The notes below the pieces were generated by a model. The model searched no databases. It was not told where the DNA came from and worked only from the letters and a program-made list of their open reading frames with translations. A stretch of 58,053 nucleotides of DNA. Source: SZUA-229 sp041589455. Its GTDB lineage: Bacteria; Pseudomonadota; Gammaproteobacteria; SZUA-229. Below are positions 44,826-54,497 of this stretch, one piece after another (position 1 is the stretch's first letter; each line of letters opens with the position of its first letter). The position numbers were made by a program, and so were the translations under genes. The DNA lies in assembly GCA_041589455.1 (NCBI GenBank), contig JBFHVQ010000009.1:1-58053 (forward strand), written 5' to 3'.

Positions 44826-46655
44826 TTATTCAACAGTGACTGATTTGGCCAGGTTACGAGGCTGGTCGACATCTGTGCCTTTGCGTACTGCTACAAAATA
44901 TGAAAACAGCTGTAATGGAACCGCATATAAAATAGGGGCGATGTCAGAATCAACCGCTGGCACCGTCATGACATGACAGTTACCGCCAAGATCCGACATA
45001 TCCAGTTGTTCATCCGCAAATAAATAAACTTCTCCATTTCTCGCTAACACTTCCTGAAGATTAGATTTAAGCTTATCCTCTAGTCCATCTTTGGCCGCCA
45101 CCGCAACTATTGGCATTTCTGGATCTATGAGTGCGAGTGGCCCATGCTTGAGTTCGCCTGCGGCATAGGCTTCTGCATGAATATATGAAATCTCCTTAAG
45201 CTTTAATGCACCTTCCATCGCAATAGGATACTGCACACCTCGTCCGAGAAAAATCGTGTTTTTCACATCTTTAAAATTATCTGCCCATTGCTCAATTTTA
45301 TTTTCATTTAAAACTTTTTCAATCAACCCTGGCACAGCTTGCGCATTTTGAATGAGCTTGGTTTCTGTTTCCTGAGATAATCCGTGACGTCGTCCAAGAC
45401 ACAGGGTCATTAATAGCAAACCAATTAACTGCGTAGTAAATGCTTTGGTAGAAGCCACACCAATCTCTGGTCCAGCGCGGGTCATCAACACCAGACTGGA
45501 CTCTCTCACCAATGAACTTTCCGGCACATTACATATCGCCAACGAATAAGGTGTTTTATCTTTTAAGTTGCGTAAGGCAGCCAGAGTGTCCGCTGTTTCA
45601 CCTGACTGTGATATGGTTACCACCAGCGTATCATCAGTAACCACGGGTGATCGATATCTAAACTCTGATGCCACCTCAACATTACAGGGAATTCCTGCAA
45701 GCGATTCCATCCAGTAACGCGCAATCATACCCGCATGATAAGAAGTACCACATGCAATAATTTGCACGCGTTTTACCTGATCAAACACTTGTGCTGCATC
45801 TGCACCAAATGCTGAGTCCAGTACTTTATTTTCATATACTCTACCTTCCATGACATCTGCCAGAACCGCAGGCTGCTCATGAATTTCTTTCATCATGTAA
45901 TGACGAAATTCTCCACGACTCACCGCATCCACACTCAACTCTGAAGTAGATATTTCGCGCTCGACCGGCTGGTCATTTTTATCATATATAGTTAGTTTGT
46001 CTTTGCTGATATCTGCAATATCGCCTTCTTCAAGGAAAATAAAGCGCTGCGTCACCGGCAACAACGCAGCCACATCAGAGGCAATAAAATATTCACCAAA
46101 ACCAACCCCGATTACCAGCGGGCTTCCGCTTCGTGTGGTAATCAATCGGCCTGGCTCTTTGTTACAAATCACACCCAGGGCATACGCACCTTCGAAATCA
46201 GCAGTAGCTTTCTTTACCGCCTGTAATAAGTCTTCACCTGAGGATTTATAAGCTTCAATTTGATGAACTACTACTTCAGTATCGGTTTCTGACGTAAAGG
46301 TATACCCTTGCGATATTTGTAACTCTCTCAACTGTGCATAGTTTTCTATAATGCCATTGTGTACAACCGCAACAGTTTTATTACAGATATGCGGGTGAGC
46401 ATTTGGCTCAGAAGGTTCACCATGAGTCGCCCAACGAGTATGTGCGATTCCCGTGAATCCTTTAATCGGTGTTTCTTCCAGTGAAGCAGACAGTTTTTCT
46501 ACCTTACCGACACGGCGCACACGTTCCAGGCATTGCTGATCATTGATCACCGCAATACCAGCTGAGTCATAGCCTCTATATTCAAGGCGTCGCAGCCCTT
46601 CCAGTAATATAGGTGTCACATTCCGCTCAGCAACCGCTCCCACAATTCCGCACAT
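44826..46655 (-). CDS. glmS: Glutamine-fructose-6-phosphate aminotransferase (isomerizing)
   Basis: Makes glucosamine-6-phosphate for peptidoglycan and LPS. 609 residues, as usual. The N-terminal nucleophile is Cys2 (MCGIVGAVAERN) of the glutaminase domain (1-240), with RWATHGEPSEPNAHPH. Two SIS domains follow, with CGTSYHAGMIARYW, TISQSGETADTLAALR and the C-terminal tail LAKSVTVE that closes the active site. It lies leftward after the tandem DsrC gene, behind a terminator. No glmS ribozyme was seen. Confidence 0.96.
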   Translation of the reverse strand: MCGIVGAVAERNVTPILLEGLRRLEYRGYDSAGIAVINDQQCLERVRRVGKVEKLSASLEETPIKGFTGIAHTRWATHGEPSEPNAHPHICNKTVAVVHNGIIENYAQLRELQISQGYTFTSETDTEVVVHQIEAYKSSGEDLLQAVKKATADFEGAYALGVICNKEPGRLITTRSGSPLVIGVGFGEYFIASDVAALLPVTQRFIFLEEGDIADISKDKLTIYDKNDQPVEREISTSELSVDAVSRGEFRHYMMKEIHEQPAVLADVMEGRVYENKVLDSAFGADAAQVFDQVKRVQIIACGTSYHAGMIARYWMESLAGIPCNVEVASEFRYRSPVVTDDTLVVTISQSGETADTLAALRNLKDKTPYSLAICNVPESSLVRESSLVLMTRAGPEIGVASTKAFTTQLIGLLLMTLCLGRRHGLSQETETKLIQNAQAVPGLIEKVLNENKIEQWADNFKDVKNTIFLGRGVQYPIAMEGALKLKEISYIHAEAYAAGELKHGPLALIDPEMPIVAVAAKDGLEDKLKSNLQEVLARNGEVYLFADEQLDMSDLGGNCHVMTVPAVDSDIAPILYAVPLQLFSYFVAVRKGTDVDQPRNLAKSVTVE

Positions 46656-46725
46656 AATCCTTACTCATCAAGTTTTTAAATTTATGTGCCCATTCTATCC
46701 TGTCTTTAAAAATGTGCAATCACAC

Positions 46726-46750
46726 AAAAAAGCCAGGGCATGCCCTGGCT
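46726..46750 (-). terminator. Rho-independent terminator after the tandem DsrC gene
   Basis: AGCCAGGGCA TGCCCTGGCT (46731-46750) is a perfect 20-base palindrome; on the minus strand it is followed by a T-run (the A-run at 46726-46731). It sits 34 bases downstream of the tandem DsrC/TusE stop and separates it from glmS. Confidence 0.85.
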
Positions 46751-46784
46751 GTTAGACTTACATTTTTGCTCAACCAACAATTAA

Positions 46785-47519
46785 TCAGGGATCTATACAG
46801 CCCTGAGGTGCAGGCAATCCTGCAATCCTTGAGCCTTGTCTTGCCGGGCCACCAGGAAAGAGCTGATACATGTGATCCTTATTGGCCTGATCAGGCCCTA
46901 GCTCTTCCGCCATATGCCGTATTAACACCTTGACCATGGGGGCAATGCCATACTTAAAATAAAAGCGACGCATAAAGTTCAAAATTGTCCAGTGCTCATC
47001 TGTCAACTGGATACCCTCTTTATGTGCCAGTGCTTCTGCCATCGTCTCATTCCAGTCAGCCATATGCTGTAAGTTTCCTGTCGAATACAATGGAATCTGT
47101 TTTCCATTGAACTCAAATACAGGGGATGCTGCAACGCCTTTATCATCAGTTTTCACAGCATGCACATGGCTTGTTTGTTCCAGCTCAGCATCGAGATAAG
47201 CTAATGGAACGCCCGCGATACGAGTACCTTGATACTGCACACCATTAGGAAACAGGCGAGCCAGTTCCTCATCTGATGCTCTCTCAGGACCAAACTTCTT
47301 ACGTAGTTCACGGCGTAACAACTTCAGAATCGGCGACGTATTATATTCATGATAATACTCACGCATCGTATCGATGACGTCCCAGTGCTCCTGTGTTAGT
47401 TCCAAACCTTCACTTTTTGCAATTTCCTCTGCTAATTCGGGGCTCCAGTCGTGAATATCCATGAGACCACCATCCCCTCTCAGGGCAATGGTATTTCCCT
47501 TGATAACGAGACTATTCAT
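46785..47519 (-). CDS. Tandem DsrC/TusE-family sulfur-carrier protein
   Basis: 244 residues holding two DsrC/TusE domains in a row. Domain 1 (about 1-112) has MDIHDWSPELAEEIAKSEGL, LTQEHWDVIDTMREYYHEY and IAGVP, but Asp110 where the C-terminal sulfur-carrying Cys would be. Domain 2 (about 135-244) has ADWNETMAEALAHKEGIQL, TDEHWTILNFMRRFYFKYG and ends RQGSRIAGLPAPQGCIDP: Cys241 is the carrier CysA, and Ser230 replaces CysB of true DsrC. Normal family members are one domain of about 105-115 residues. One cysteine suggests TusE- or RspA-like function, not DsrAB reaction. The ATG at 47519 is taken; the frame extends to 47639 without support. Confidence 0.8.
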   Translation of the reverse strand: MNSLVIKGNTIALRGDGGLMDIHDWSPELAEEIAKSEGLELTQEHWDVIDTMREYYHEYNTSPILKLLRRELRKKFGPERASDEELARLFPNGVQYQGTRIAGVPLAYLDAELEQTSHVHAVKTDDKGVAASPVFEFNGKQIPLYSTGNLQHMADWNETMAEALAHKEGIQLTDEHWTILNFMRRFYFKYGIAPMVKVLIRHMAEELGPDQANKDHMYQLFPGGPARQGSRIAGLPAPQGCIDP

Positions 47520-47740
47520 AACGCTTCTCATCTTTACATTTTTGTTAAACTTCATTGAGGCCTGAAACACCTTGGCAATGAAAAGCTTAGGGAGTGAAGG
47601 CCTGTTTACCTGACTCATTAAACACGTCAATAACAACATGAATAAGGGCCTAATTTACTTTTAGACGAGGAACAGGCTATCTGCAAAATTATTGGATAAA
47701 ATGCATTTTCTGCTGAGCAGCATGAAATTTCTATTTCAAT

Positions 47741-47770
47741 AAAAAAAGCCCCGTACAACGAGGCTTTAAA
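47741..47770 (-). terminator. Rho-independent terminator after ssb
   Basis: On the minus strand AAAGCCTCG and CGGGGCTTT pair around a short loop (one G-T pair) and lead into a run of T (the A-run at 47741-47747). It lies 28 bases past the ssb stop. Confidence 0.75.
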
Positions 47771-47797
47771 TATCTTTACAGTTTTCTTAGTTCCGAA

Positions 47798-48241
47798 TTA
47801 AAACGGAATATCATCATCAAAGCTGTCGTCCACAGGCGCTGGCTGGTTAGCAGGCTTCGGTTGCGATTGCTGCTGTGCAGGTGCCGCAAAATCACCACCA
47901 CCTGGGCGGCCACCTAGCATCTGCATTTCATTAGCAATGATTTTAGTGGTATAGCGATCATTTCCCTGCTTATCCTGCCACTTTTCAGTACGCAGACTAC
48001 CCTCGACATAAACTTGTGAACCTTTTTTCAGGTACTCACCAGCGATTTCAGCCAGGCGACCAAAAAACGTCACATTATGCCATTCGGTACGTTCCTGCTT
48101 GTCTCCGGTTTGCTTGTCTTTCCAGGATTCCGCTGTAGCCAGTGTAATTGATGTAACAGCTCCACCAGACGGCATATAACGGGTTTCCGGATCCTTACCA
48201 CAGTTACCGACTAAAATTACTTTATTTACGCCTCGCGCCAT
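47798..48241 (-). CDS. ssb: Single-stranded DNA-binding protein
   Basis: 147 residues. The OB fold covers residues 1-110 (MARGVNKVILVGNCGKDPET; WHNVTFFGRLAEIAGEYLKK; VYVEGSLRTEKWQDKQG). A Gln/Pro-rich linker follows, and the C-terminus is the acidic DDSFDDDIPF tip that binds repair and replication partners. The ATG at 48241 gives the canonical N-terminus; the open frame to 48304 is not used. It follows the MFS gene by 13 bases on the same strand; uvrA is divergent upstream of both. Confidence 0.95.
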   Translation of the reverse strand: MARGVNKVILVGNCGKDPETRYMPSGGAVTSITLATAESWKDKQTGDKQERTEWHNVTFFGRLAEIAGEYLKKGSQVYVEGSLRTEKWQDKQGNDRYTTKIIANEMQMLGGRPGGGDFAAPAQQQSQPKPANQPAPVDDSFDDDIPF

Positions 48242-48254
48242 GTGTATACCTATT

Positions 48255-49652
48255 TTATGTTTGGTTAATTGAATATTTAAAGAGTGCGTCTTTATCCAGA
48301 GCATGCAACTCTACTTTCAGGTAGGCGATGCCTTCTTCCGGCTCTATGGTCGCCTCTGCTACCCCCTGCACCGATACCAGTCTGGAAACCATCTGGTTCA
48401 CCTGCGAAGCCTCTATCTTACCGATTTTTAGTAAGTATGTGCTCACATATCTCGGATTTTTCATGGTATAGGCTAACAGCAACCACAGCAATAAGGCAAA
48501 GCTACACATCAGATAAACGCCCTGTCCACCCCACATTTCGTAACTTATTCCGCCGAGCCAGCCACCAATAAACGCCCCCATAAACTGTCCCGATGAATAC
48601 ACCCCCATGGCGGTGCCTTTACGGTCTGCTGGTGACATTTTAGCGACTAGTGAAGGCAAACTCGCCTCTAACAGGTTAAAGGCGGTGAAAAATACCACCA
48701 TGGTGAATGCCAGATGCCAGACTGATTCACCACCAAACAGCAGATTCAGCTCCGCAACTACCAGGACCGCTATAGCCCCAACAAAGACCTGTTTCATTCG
48801 TCGCTTACTTTCAGCCATAATAATAAATGGCACCATCAAGCCTACACTTATCAAAAAGACTGGTAGATAGAGCTTCCAATGTTCTTCAGATGCAAGCCCA
48901 GCTTGCTCCTTAAGCATCAGTGGGAAAGCCACATAAGTCGCCATTAGCACCATATGCAGTATCATTATGCCAAAATCAAGCCTCAGCAGCTGGCCATCCT
49001 TTAACACGTTCCTAAACTGGGTCGGATTGGCCTGGGTATCTCTGTGAAAAATACTTTCTTTTGGATCAGGAACCCAGACAAACAAGATAACCAAGGCAAC
49101 CAGTGCCAGTATGGCTGTCAGTATGAATAAGCCAGAAAGTCCTGCAATCTGATTGAGAATCGGACCAAGTACCATAGAAACAGCAAAGGCAAAACCAATG
49201 CTCACGCCGATAAAGCCCATCATCTTGAGGCGGTGCTCTTCTCTTGACAGATCTGCTGCCAGCGCCATTAGAACCGCCGCAATCGCCCCACTACCCTGTA
49301 GCGCACGCCCCAGTATCACACCATAAATGGTCTCTGAATAAGCAGCCACCAAACTACCCACTGCAAAAATCAGCAAACCCAGGGTAATCATCGGCTTACG
49401 TCCAAAACGATCCGACAACATACCATAAGGTATTTGCAATAAACCTTGTGTCAAACCATAGACACCCAGAGCCAGACCAGCCAACGCCGGTGTTGAGCCT
49501 TCAAACTGATCCGCGTACAGCATGAATACAGGCAATATCATAAACAGACCAAGCATGCGCACTGCATAAATGCTAGCCAGTGACATACCCGCACGCTTCT
49601 CATAGGGGCTCCAGCTGGCCTGCGCCCCACTGGATATGTCAGCTCTCTTCAA
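48255..49652 (-). CDS. YajR-type MFS transporter
   Basis: A 465-residue major-facilitator transporter with twelve helices (about residues 24-390) and a C-terminal soluble domain (about 395-465, NQMVSRLVSVQGVAEATIEP), which resembles the YAM domain of E. coli YajR. Motif A is present as GMLSDRFGRKPMI after helix 2, and a proton-drug pattern lies in helix 4. Substrate unknown. It precedes ssb, with which it probably shares a transcript, and is divergent from uvrA, a common gammaproteobacterial order. Confidence 0.85.
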   Translation of the reverse strand: MKRADISSGAQASWSPYEKRAGMSLASIYAVRMLGLFMILPVFMLYADQFEGSTPALAGLALGVYGLTQGLLQIPYGMLSDRFGRKPMITLGLLIFAVGSLVAAYSETIYGVILGRALQGSGAIAAVLMALAADLSREEHRLKMMGFIGVSIGFAFAVSMVLGPILNQIAGLSGLFILTAILALVALVILFVWVPDPKESIFHRDTQANPTQFRNVLKDGQLLRLDFGIMILHMVLMATYVAFPLMLKEQAGLASEEHWKLYLPVFLISVGLMVPFIIMAESKRRMKQVFVGAIAVLVVAELNLLFGGESVWHLAFTMVVFFTAFNLLEASLPSLVAKMSPADRKGTAMGVYSSGQFMGAFIGGWLGGISYEMWGGQGVYLMCSFALLLWLLLAYTMKNPRYVSTYLLKIGKIEASQVNQMVSRLVSVQGVAEATIEPEEGIAYLKVELHALDKDALFKYSINQT

Positions 49653-49889
49653 TTATCTCGCCTCGGAAGATTATCATCAAAAACTCCATATCATACCTTA
49701 AACCCCGCTTCGACTTAACCTATTAACGCCTTGCTTACAATTGATTTGTCTTCAATATGAAACATTCATCAAAACAACGTAGATACATATCCTAATCAAA
49801 CCACTAATCGCGATCAGAGAACAAAATTTAACCCCACTAGTGTGGTAAGCTTGGCTGTTTGTTACAGCGATTCAAAGACGGTCACCCCC

Positions 49890-52721
49890 ATGATGCATGA
49901 GATTCAAATTCGCGGCGCCAGAACCCACAACCTGAAAAACATTGACCTTGATATTCCACGAGACAAACTGGTAGTTATTACCGGCCTCTCTGGTTCAGGT
50001 AAATCCTCTCTGGCATTCGACACGATTTTTGCTGAAGGGCAACGTCGCTATGTAGAATCACTTTCCGCCTATGCTCGACAGTTTCTATCGATGATGGAAA
50101 AACCCGATATGGATCATATCGAAGGCCTATCTCCAGCAATCTCTATTGAGCAGAAAACAACCTCTCACAATCCTCGCTCCACAGTCGGCACGGTAACCGA
50201 AATATACGATTACCTGCGCCTGTTATTTGCACGCGCTGGCACACCGAAATGCCCGGATCATCAGATAACACTAGCTGCCCAGACCGTTTCGCAGATGGTC
50301 GATCATGTACTGGAGCTACCTGAAAACAGCAAGCTCATGTTGCTTGCACCAGTGATACAGGATAGAAAGGGTGAGCACCGAGAGCTACTGGAAGACCTCA
50401 AACGTCAGGGTTTTATTCGTGCTCGTATAGATGGAAAAGTAACTGAATTAGACCAGGCACCGGAGCTGGAGAAAAATTATAAACACACCATCGAAGTAGT
50501 GGTTGATCGTTTCAAGGTCCGCGAAGATCTTGCTTTGCGCCTGGCTGAGTCCTTTGAAACTGCACTCAACCTGACAGATGGAGTTGCCCGTATCGCCTAC
50601 ATGGACGGCGACTCCAGTGACATCATGTTCTCATCACGCTTCGCCTGCCCGGAATGCGGCTACAGCTTGAGTGAGCTGGAACCCCGTCTTTTTTCTTTCA
50701 ATAACCCCGCAGGTGCCTGTGGCGACTGTGACGGGCTAGGACAAATTCAACACATAGATCCGAAACTGGTGGTCAGCAATCCTACGCTCAGCTTGCCTGG
50801 TGGCGCTGTGCGTGGCTGGGATCGTCGCAATGCCTGGTATAACGGTATGCTGGAAAGTCTGGAAGAACACTATGGCTTTGACCTCGACCAGCCTTTCTCA
50901 GAACTGCCAGATGATATCCGGCAAATTATTCTCTATGGCAGTGGTGAAGAAGATATCGAATTCACCTACCCTTCCGCGAAAGGAGGGTTAAAGTCCAAGA
51001 TACATCCATTTGAAGGCATCATCCCCAATATGCAGCGCCGCTTTCGGGAAACCGAATCTTCCGCCGTACGCGAAGAAATGACCAAGTATTTTACTGACAA
51101 ACCCTGCCCTAGCTGCCAGGGAACACGCCTTAATACAGGGGCAAGGAATGTCTTCATAGACCAACAGACTCTGCCACAAATCACCTCCCTGTCAATTAGC
51201 GAATGCCACAGCTTTTTTAGCAATCTACATCTTGAAGGCAACAAAGGGGAGATAGCCGATAAAATTGTCAAGGAGATATCATCCCGGCTACAGTTTCTGG
51301 TGAATGTAGGGTTAAACTATTTATCGCTCAATCGCAGTTCAGACACACTATCCGGTGGTGAGGCACAACGTATTCGCCTGGCTAGCCAGATTGGTGCCGG
51401 CTTAGTAGGTGTAATGTACATTCTAGATGAACCCTCGATCGGGCTTCATCAACGTGACAATGATCGACTACTGGCGACTCTGACACACCTTCGTGACCTG
51501 GGAAATACCGTTATCGTAGTCGAACATGATGAAGACGCTATCCTCAGTGCTGATCATGTTATTGATATTGGGCCAGGTGCTGGTGTCCATGGTGGTGAAG
51601 TCGTCGCAGCAGGCACCCCAAAGCAGGTGATGTCGAATAAAAACTCTTTAACCGGACAGTATCTGTCAGGTAAACGTGAGATTCATGTTCCTGAGGAACG
51701 AGTCAAGCATTCAGGCAAGGTTCTCTCAATCAAGGGCGCCTGCAGCAATAACCTGCAGCAAGTAGATGTAGATATTCCAGTTGGACTGATGACCTGTGTC
51801 ACCGGTGTTTCTGGATCTGGTAAATCCACATTAATCAATGACACACTTTACAAAATTCTCGCCAGAGAAATCAATAAATCATCACTTATACCAGCCAGTT
51901 ATAAATCTCATGAAGGCCTCGACCACTTTGATAAAGTTGTAGATATAGACCAGGCACCAATTGGCCGAACACCACGCTCAAATCCAGCAACCTACACAGG
52001 ACTATTTACACCAATAAGGGAACTCTTTGCTGGCACTCAAGAGGCACGTTCGAGAGGATACAAACCTGGCCGATTCAGCTTCAATGTCAAAGGTGGCCGC
52101 TGCGAAGCCTGTCAGGGTGACGGAGTCATAAAAGTTGAAATGCATTTTCTACCAGACATTTATGTTCCCTGTGATGTCTGCAAGGGTAAACGTTATAACC
52201 GAGAAACACTTGATATTAAATACAAAGGCAAGAATATACATGAGGTTCTCGAAATGACAATCGAGGATGCACTGCCGTTCTTTCAGGCAGTACCAGTTAT
52301 ACAACGTAAGCTTCAGACACTTGTTGATGTAGGACTTTCATATATTACCCTGGGCCAACGTGCAACTACACTGTCTGGTGGTGAGGCACAACGTATTAAA
52401 CTAGCTCGTGAACTCTCTAAACGTGACACAGGTCGCACAATTTATATTCTAGATGAACCCACAACAGGTTTGCATTTCCACGATGTAGAACAATTGCTTC
52501 AGGTTTTAGTACGTTTACGTGATCACGGAAATACCATCGTCATAATTGAACATAACATGGATATTATAAAAACAGCTGACTGGATTATAGACTTGGGGCC
52601 TGAAGGTGGATCTGGTGGAGGAGAAATCATCGCGCAGGGAACACCAGAAGAGGTAGCAGTCCAGAAACAATCATTCACCGGACACTATCTGAAATCCATT
52701 CTTAGTAAACACAAGACATAA
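49890..52721 (+). CDS. uvrA: Excinuclease ABC subunit A
   Basis: DNA-damage recognition ATPase of nucleotide excision repair; loads UvrB. About 943 residues matching E. coli UvrA throughout. First Walker A GLSGSGKSSLAFD, zinc finger 1 near CPECGYSLSELEPRLF, signature LSGGEAQRIRLASQ with Walker B YILDEPSIGLHQRD; second half Walker A GVSGSGKSTLINDT, zinc finger 2 in CEACQGDG...CDVCKGKRY, signature LSGGEAQRIKLAREL and ILDEPTTGLHFHD. The start is MMHEIQIRGARTHNLKNIDL; ATG 49890 and 49893 are adjacent choices, and the frame extends to 49842 without homology. I did not find a LexA box (CTGT-N8-ACAG) upstream. Confidence 0.96.
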   Translation: MMHEIQIRGARTHNLKNIDLDIPRDKLVVITGLSGSGKSSLAFDTIFAEGQRRYVESLSAYARQFLSMMEKPDMDHIEGLSPAISIEQKTTSHNPRSTVGTVTEIYDYLRLLFARAGTPKCPDHQITLAAQTVSQMVDHVLELPENSKLMLLAPVIQDRKGEHRELLEDLKRQGFIRARIDGKVTELDQAPELEKNYKHTIEVVVDRFKVREDLALRLAESFETALNLTDGVARIAYMDGDSSDIMFSSRFACPECGYSLSELEPRLFSFNNPAGACGDCDGLGQIQHIDPKLVVSNPTLSLPGGAVRGWDRRNAWYNGMLESLEEHYGFDLDQPFSELPDDIRQIILYGSGEEDIEFTYPSAKGGLKSKIHPFEGIIPNMQRRFRETESSAVREEMTKYFTDKPCPSCQGTRLNTGARNVFIDQQTLPQITSLSISECHSFFSNLHLEGNKGEIADKIVKEISSRLQFLVNVGLNYLSLNRSSDTLSGGEAQRIRLASQIGAGLVGVMYILDEPSIGLHQRDNDRLLATLTHLRDLGNTVIVVEHDEDAILSADHVIDIGPGAGVHGGEVVAAGTPKQVMSNKNSLTGQYLSGKREIHVPEERVKHSGKVLSIKGACSNNLQQVDVDIPVGLMTCVTGVSGSGKSTLINDTLYKILAREINKSSLIPASYKSHEGLDHFDKVVDIDQAPIGRTPRSNPATYTGLFTPIRELFAGTQEARSRGYKPGRFSFNVKGGRCEACQGDGVIKVEMHFLPDIYVPCDVCKGKRYNRETLDIKYKGKNIHEVLEMTIEDALPFFQAVPVIQRKLQTLVDVGLSYITLGQRATTLSGGEAQRIKLARELSKRDTGRTIYILDEPTTGLHFHDVEQLLQVLVRLRDHGNTIVIIEHNMDIIKTADWIIDLGPEGGSGGGEIIAQGTPEEVAVQKQSFTGHYLKSILSKHKT

Positions 52722-52939
52722 ACATATAAATTATCTAGCCACTAAGTACACGCGATAATCTTAAAGCTAGATATCAGTAAGATTTGTGTTGACTATATTA
52801 ACTCTGAAAACAAAAGTCGGTTTCTAATTAGCTAGCGCAGAAAATGCCTCCGGTCATTTTCTCACAAATCAAATTCAACTTAAGATGCGGCAACAGGCTT
52901 CAGACTTATACTATCTAATCAATTAATACTAAAAGCAAT

Positions 52940-52977
52940 AAAAAAAGCCCTGAACAAGTTGTTCAGGGCTTTTTTAT
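52940..52977. terminator. Bidirectional terminator between uvrA and rplQ
   Basis: AGCCCTGAAC (52946-52955), loop AAGTT, GTTCAGGGCT (52961-52970), with an A-run before and a T-run after. It ends transcripts from both sides: it is about 220 bases past uvrA and 71 bases past the leftward rplQ. Confidence 0.92.
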
Positions 52978-53047
52978 TTGCTGACAAAGTAAATACAGTG
53001 AATAAATACTTTGCGCCAAAAAAGTTTATATAAATAAATATAATAAC

Positions 53048-53440
53048 TTATTCAGCTTCAACCGCTTCATCCATAGAGGTTTCTGGACGATCAACCAGCT
53101 CAACATAAGCCATAGGTGCCGCATCACCTGCACGGAAACCGCACTTCATGATACGCAGATAGCCACCAGGACGATCTTTATAACGAGGTGCAAGTTCAGC
53201 AAATAGCTTACCAACCATTTCTTTATCACGCATTCTATTGAATGCAAGACGGCGATTAGCAACACTATCTTCTTTAGCCAGTGTGATCAGCGGTTCAGCA
53301 ACACGGCGAAGCTCTTTTGCCTTTGGCAAAGTTGTCTTAATTAACTCATGATTAAATAATGAGTTAGCCATATTCTGGAACATAGCCTTACGGTGGCTGC
53401 TGTTACGATTTAATTGACGACCTGATTTACGATGACGCAT
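53048..53440 (-). CDS. rplQ: 50S ribosomal protein L17
   Basis: Last gene of the leftward ribosomal block. 130 residues, beginning MRHRKSGRQLNRNSSHRKAM and with FNHELIKTTLPKAKELRRVAEPLITLAK, both hallmarks of L17. The acidic tail (SMDEAVEAE) is typical. It binds 23S rRNA near the exit tunnel region. It follows rpoA by 46 bases and ends before the bidirectional terminator. Confidence 0.97.
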   Translation of the reverse strand: MRHRKSGRQLNRNSSHRKAMFQNMANSLFNHELIKTTLPKAKELRRVAEPLITLAKEDSVANRRLAFNRMRDKEMVGKLFAELAPRYKDRPGGYLRIMKCGFRAGDAAPMAYVELVDRPETSMDEAVEAE

Positions 53441-53486
53441 GATCTTTTACCTTAAACAGACTCTTCTGTTACTAAACTAGTGCTGA

Positions 53487-54482
53487 CTAGCTAGCTTGTT
53501 TTTCACGAATAGACGCTGGTGGCCAGTTTTCCAGGCGAGCACCTAATGACAGCCCATGAGATGCCAGAACGTCTTTGATTTCAGTCAGTGACTTTTTACC
53601 CAGATTAGGGGTTTTCAGCAGCTCAACTTCTGTACGCTGAATAAGGTCACCAATGTAGTATATATTTTCTGCCTTCAGACAGTTTGCTGAACGAACTGTA
53701 AGTTCCAGATCGTCAACTGGACGCAATAGAATTGGATCTATTTCCTCTTCTACTTCTTTTGCTTCCGCTTCTTCAATACTTTGAAGATTAACAAACGCAG
53801 CCAGCTGTTTCTGTAATACAGTCGCAGCTGTACGAATAGTTTCTTCTGGATCAACAGTACCGTTTGTTTCAACGTCAAGAATCAGTTTATCCAGATTTGT
53901 GCGCTGTTCTACACGGGCACTTTCTACTGTATATGCTACACGCAGTATCGGGCTAAATGATGCATCTATTGATAACGCACCAACAGAGGTAGATTCAGTC
54001 GCTTCTGCCTTACGCGCTGTTGCAGGTTGATAACCACGACCCTTACCAATTTTAAGGGTCATATTTAGTTCAACATTACCTGTAATATTAGCGATAACAT
54101 GATCAGGGTTAACAATTTCAACATCATGATCTGTAGCTATATCACCCGCAGTGACAACACCTGGACCAGCCTTTTTAAGTGTCAGCATGGCCTCAGAACG
54201 TTCATGCATCTTAATCGCTACACCTTTTAGGTTTAGCAGAATTTCCAAGACATCTTCCTGCACACCTTCCATTGAGCTGTATTCATGTAATACACCATCA
54301 ATTTCTGCTTCAACGATGGCTGCACCTTCAATTGAAGAGAGCAAAATACGGCGTAGCGCATTACCCAGCGTATGTCCAAAGCCTCTTTCAAGTGGCTCTA
54401 ATACAATCTTCGCGTGAGTATCGCTGTATGCATGTACATCGATATTACGTGGAGTAAGAAGTTCTTCAGATTTGCCTGACAT
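53487..54482 (-). CDS. rpoA: RNA polymerase alpha subunit
   Basis: 331 residues. The N-terminal assembly domain includes RGFGHTLGNALRRILLSSIEGAA (about residues 33-55); the C-terminal DNA-binding domain (about 250-320) has RPVDDLELTVRSANCLKAEN and LLKTPNLGKKSLTEIKDVLA, the part that contacts UP elements and activators. Standard place between rpsD and rplQ. Confidence 0.98.
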   Translation of the reverse strand: MSGKSEELLTPRNIDVHAYSDTHAKIVLEPLERGFGHTLGNALRRILLSSIEGAAIVEAEIDGVLHEYSSMEGVQEDVLEILLNLKGVAIKMHERSEAMLTLKKAGPGVVTAGDIATDHDVEIVNPDHVIANITGNVELNMTLKIGKGRGYQPATARKAEATESTSVGALSIDASFSPILRVAYTVESARVEQRTNLDKLILDVETNGTVDPEETIRTAATVLQKQLAAFVNLQSIEEAEAKEVEEEIDPILLRPVDDLELTVRSANCLKAENIYYIGDLIQRTEVELLKTPNLGKKSLTEIKDVLASHGLSLGARLENWPPASIREKQAS

Positions 54483-54497
54483 TCGGTTAGATATCCT

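Noticed and set aside
44734..44976. 80-codon open frame at the glmS end
   Set aside because: It overlaps the antisense of glmS and lacks a start signal; a shadow of the real gene.
49842..49889. Longer N-terminus and LexA box for uvrA
   Set aside because: The extra 16 residues are absent from UvrA homologues. CTGTTTGTTACAG near 49856 has spacing N5, not the N8 of a LexA site.
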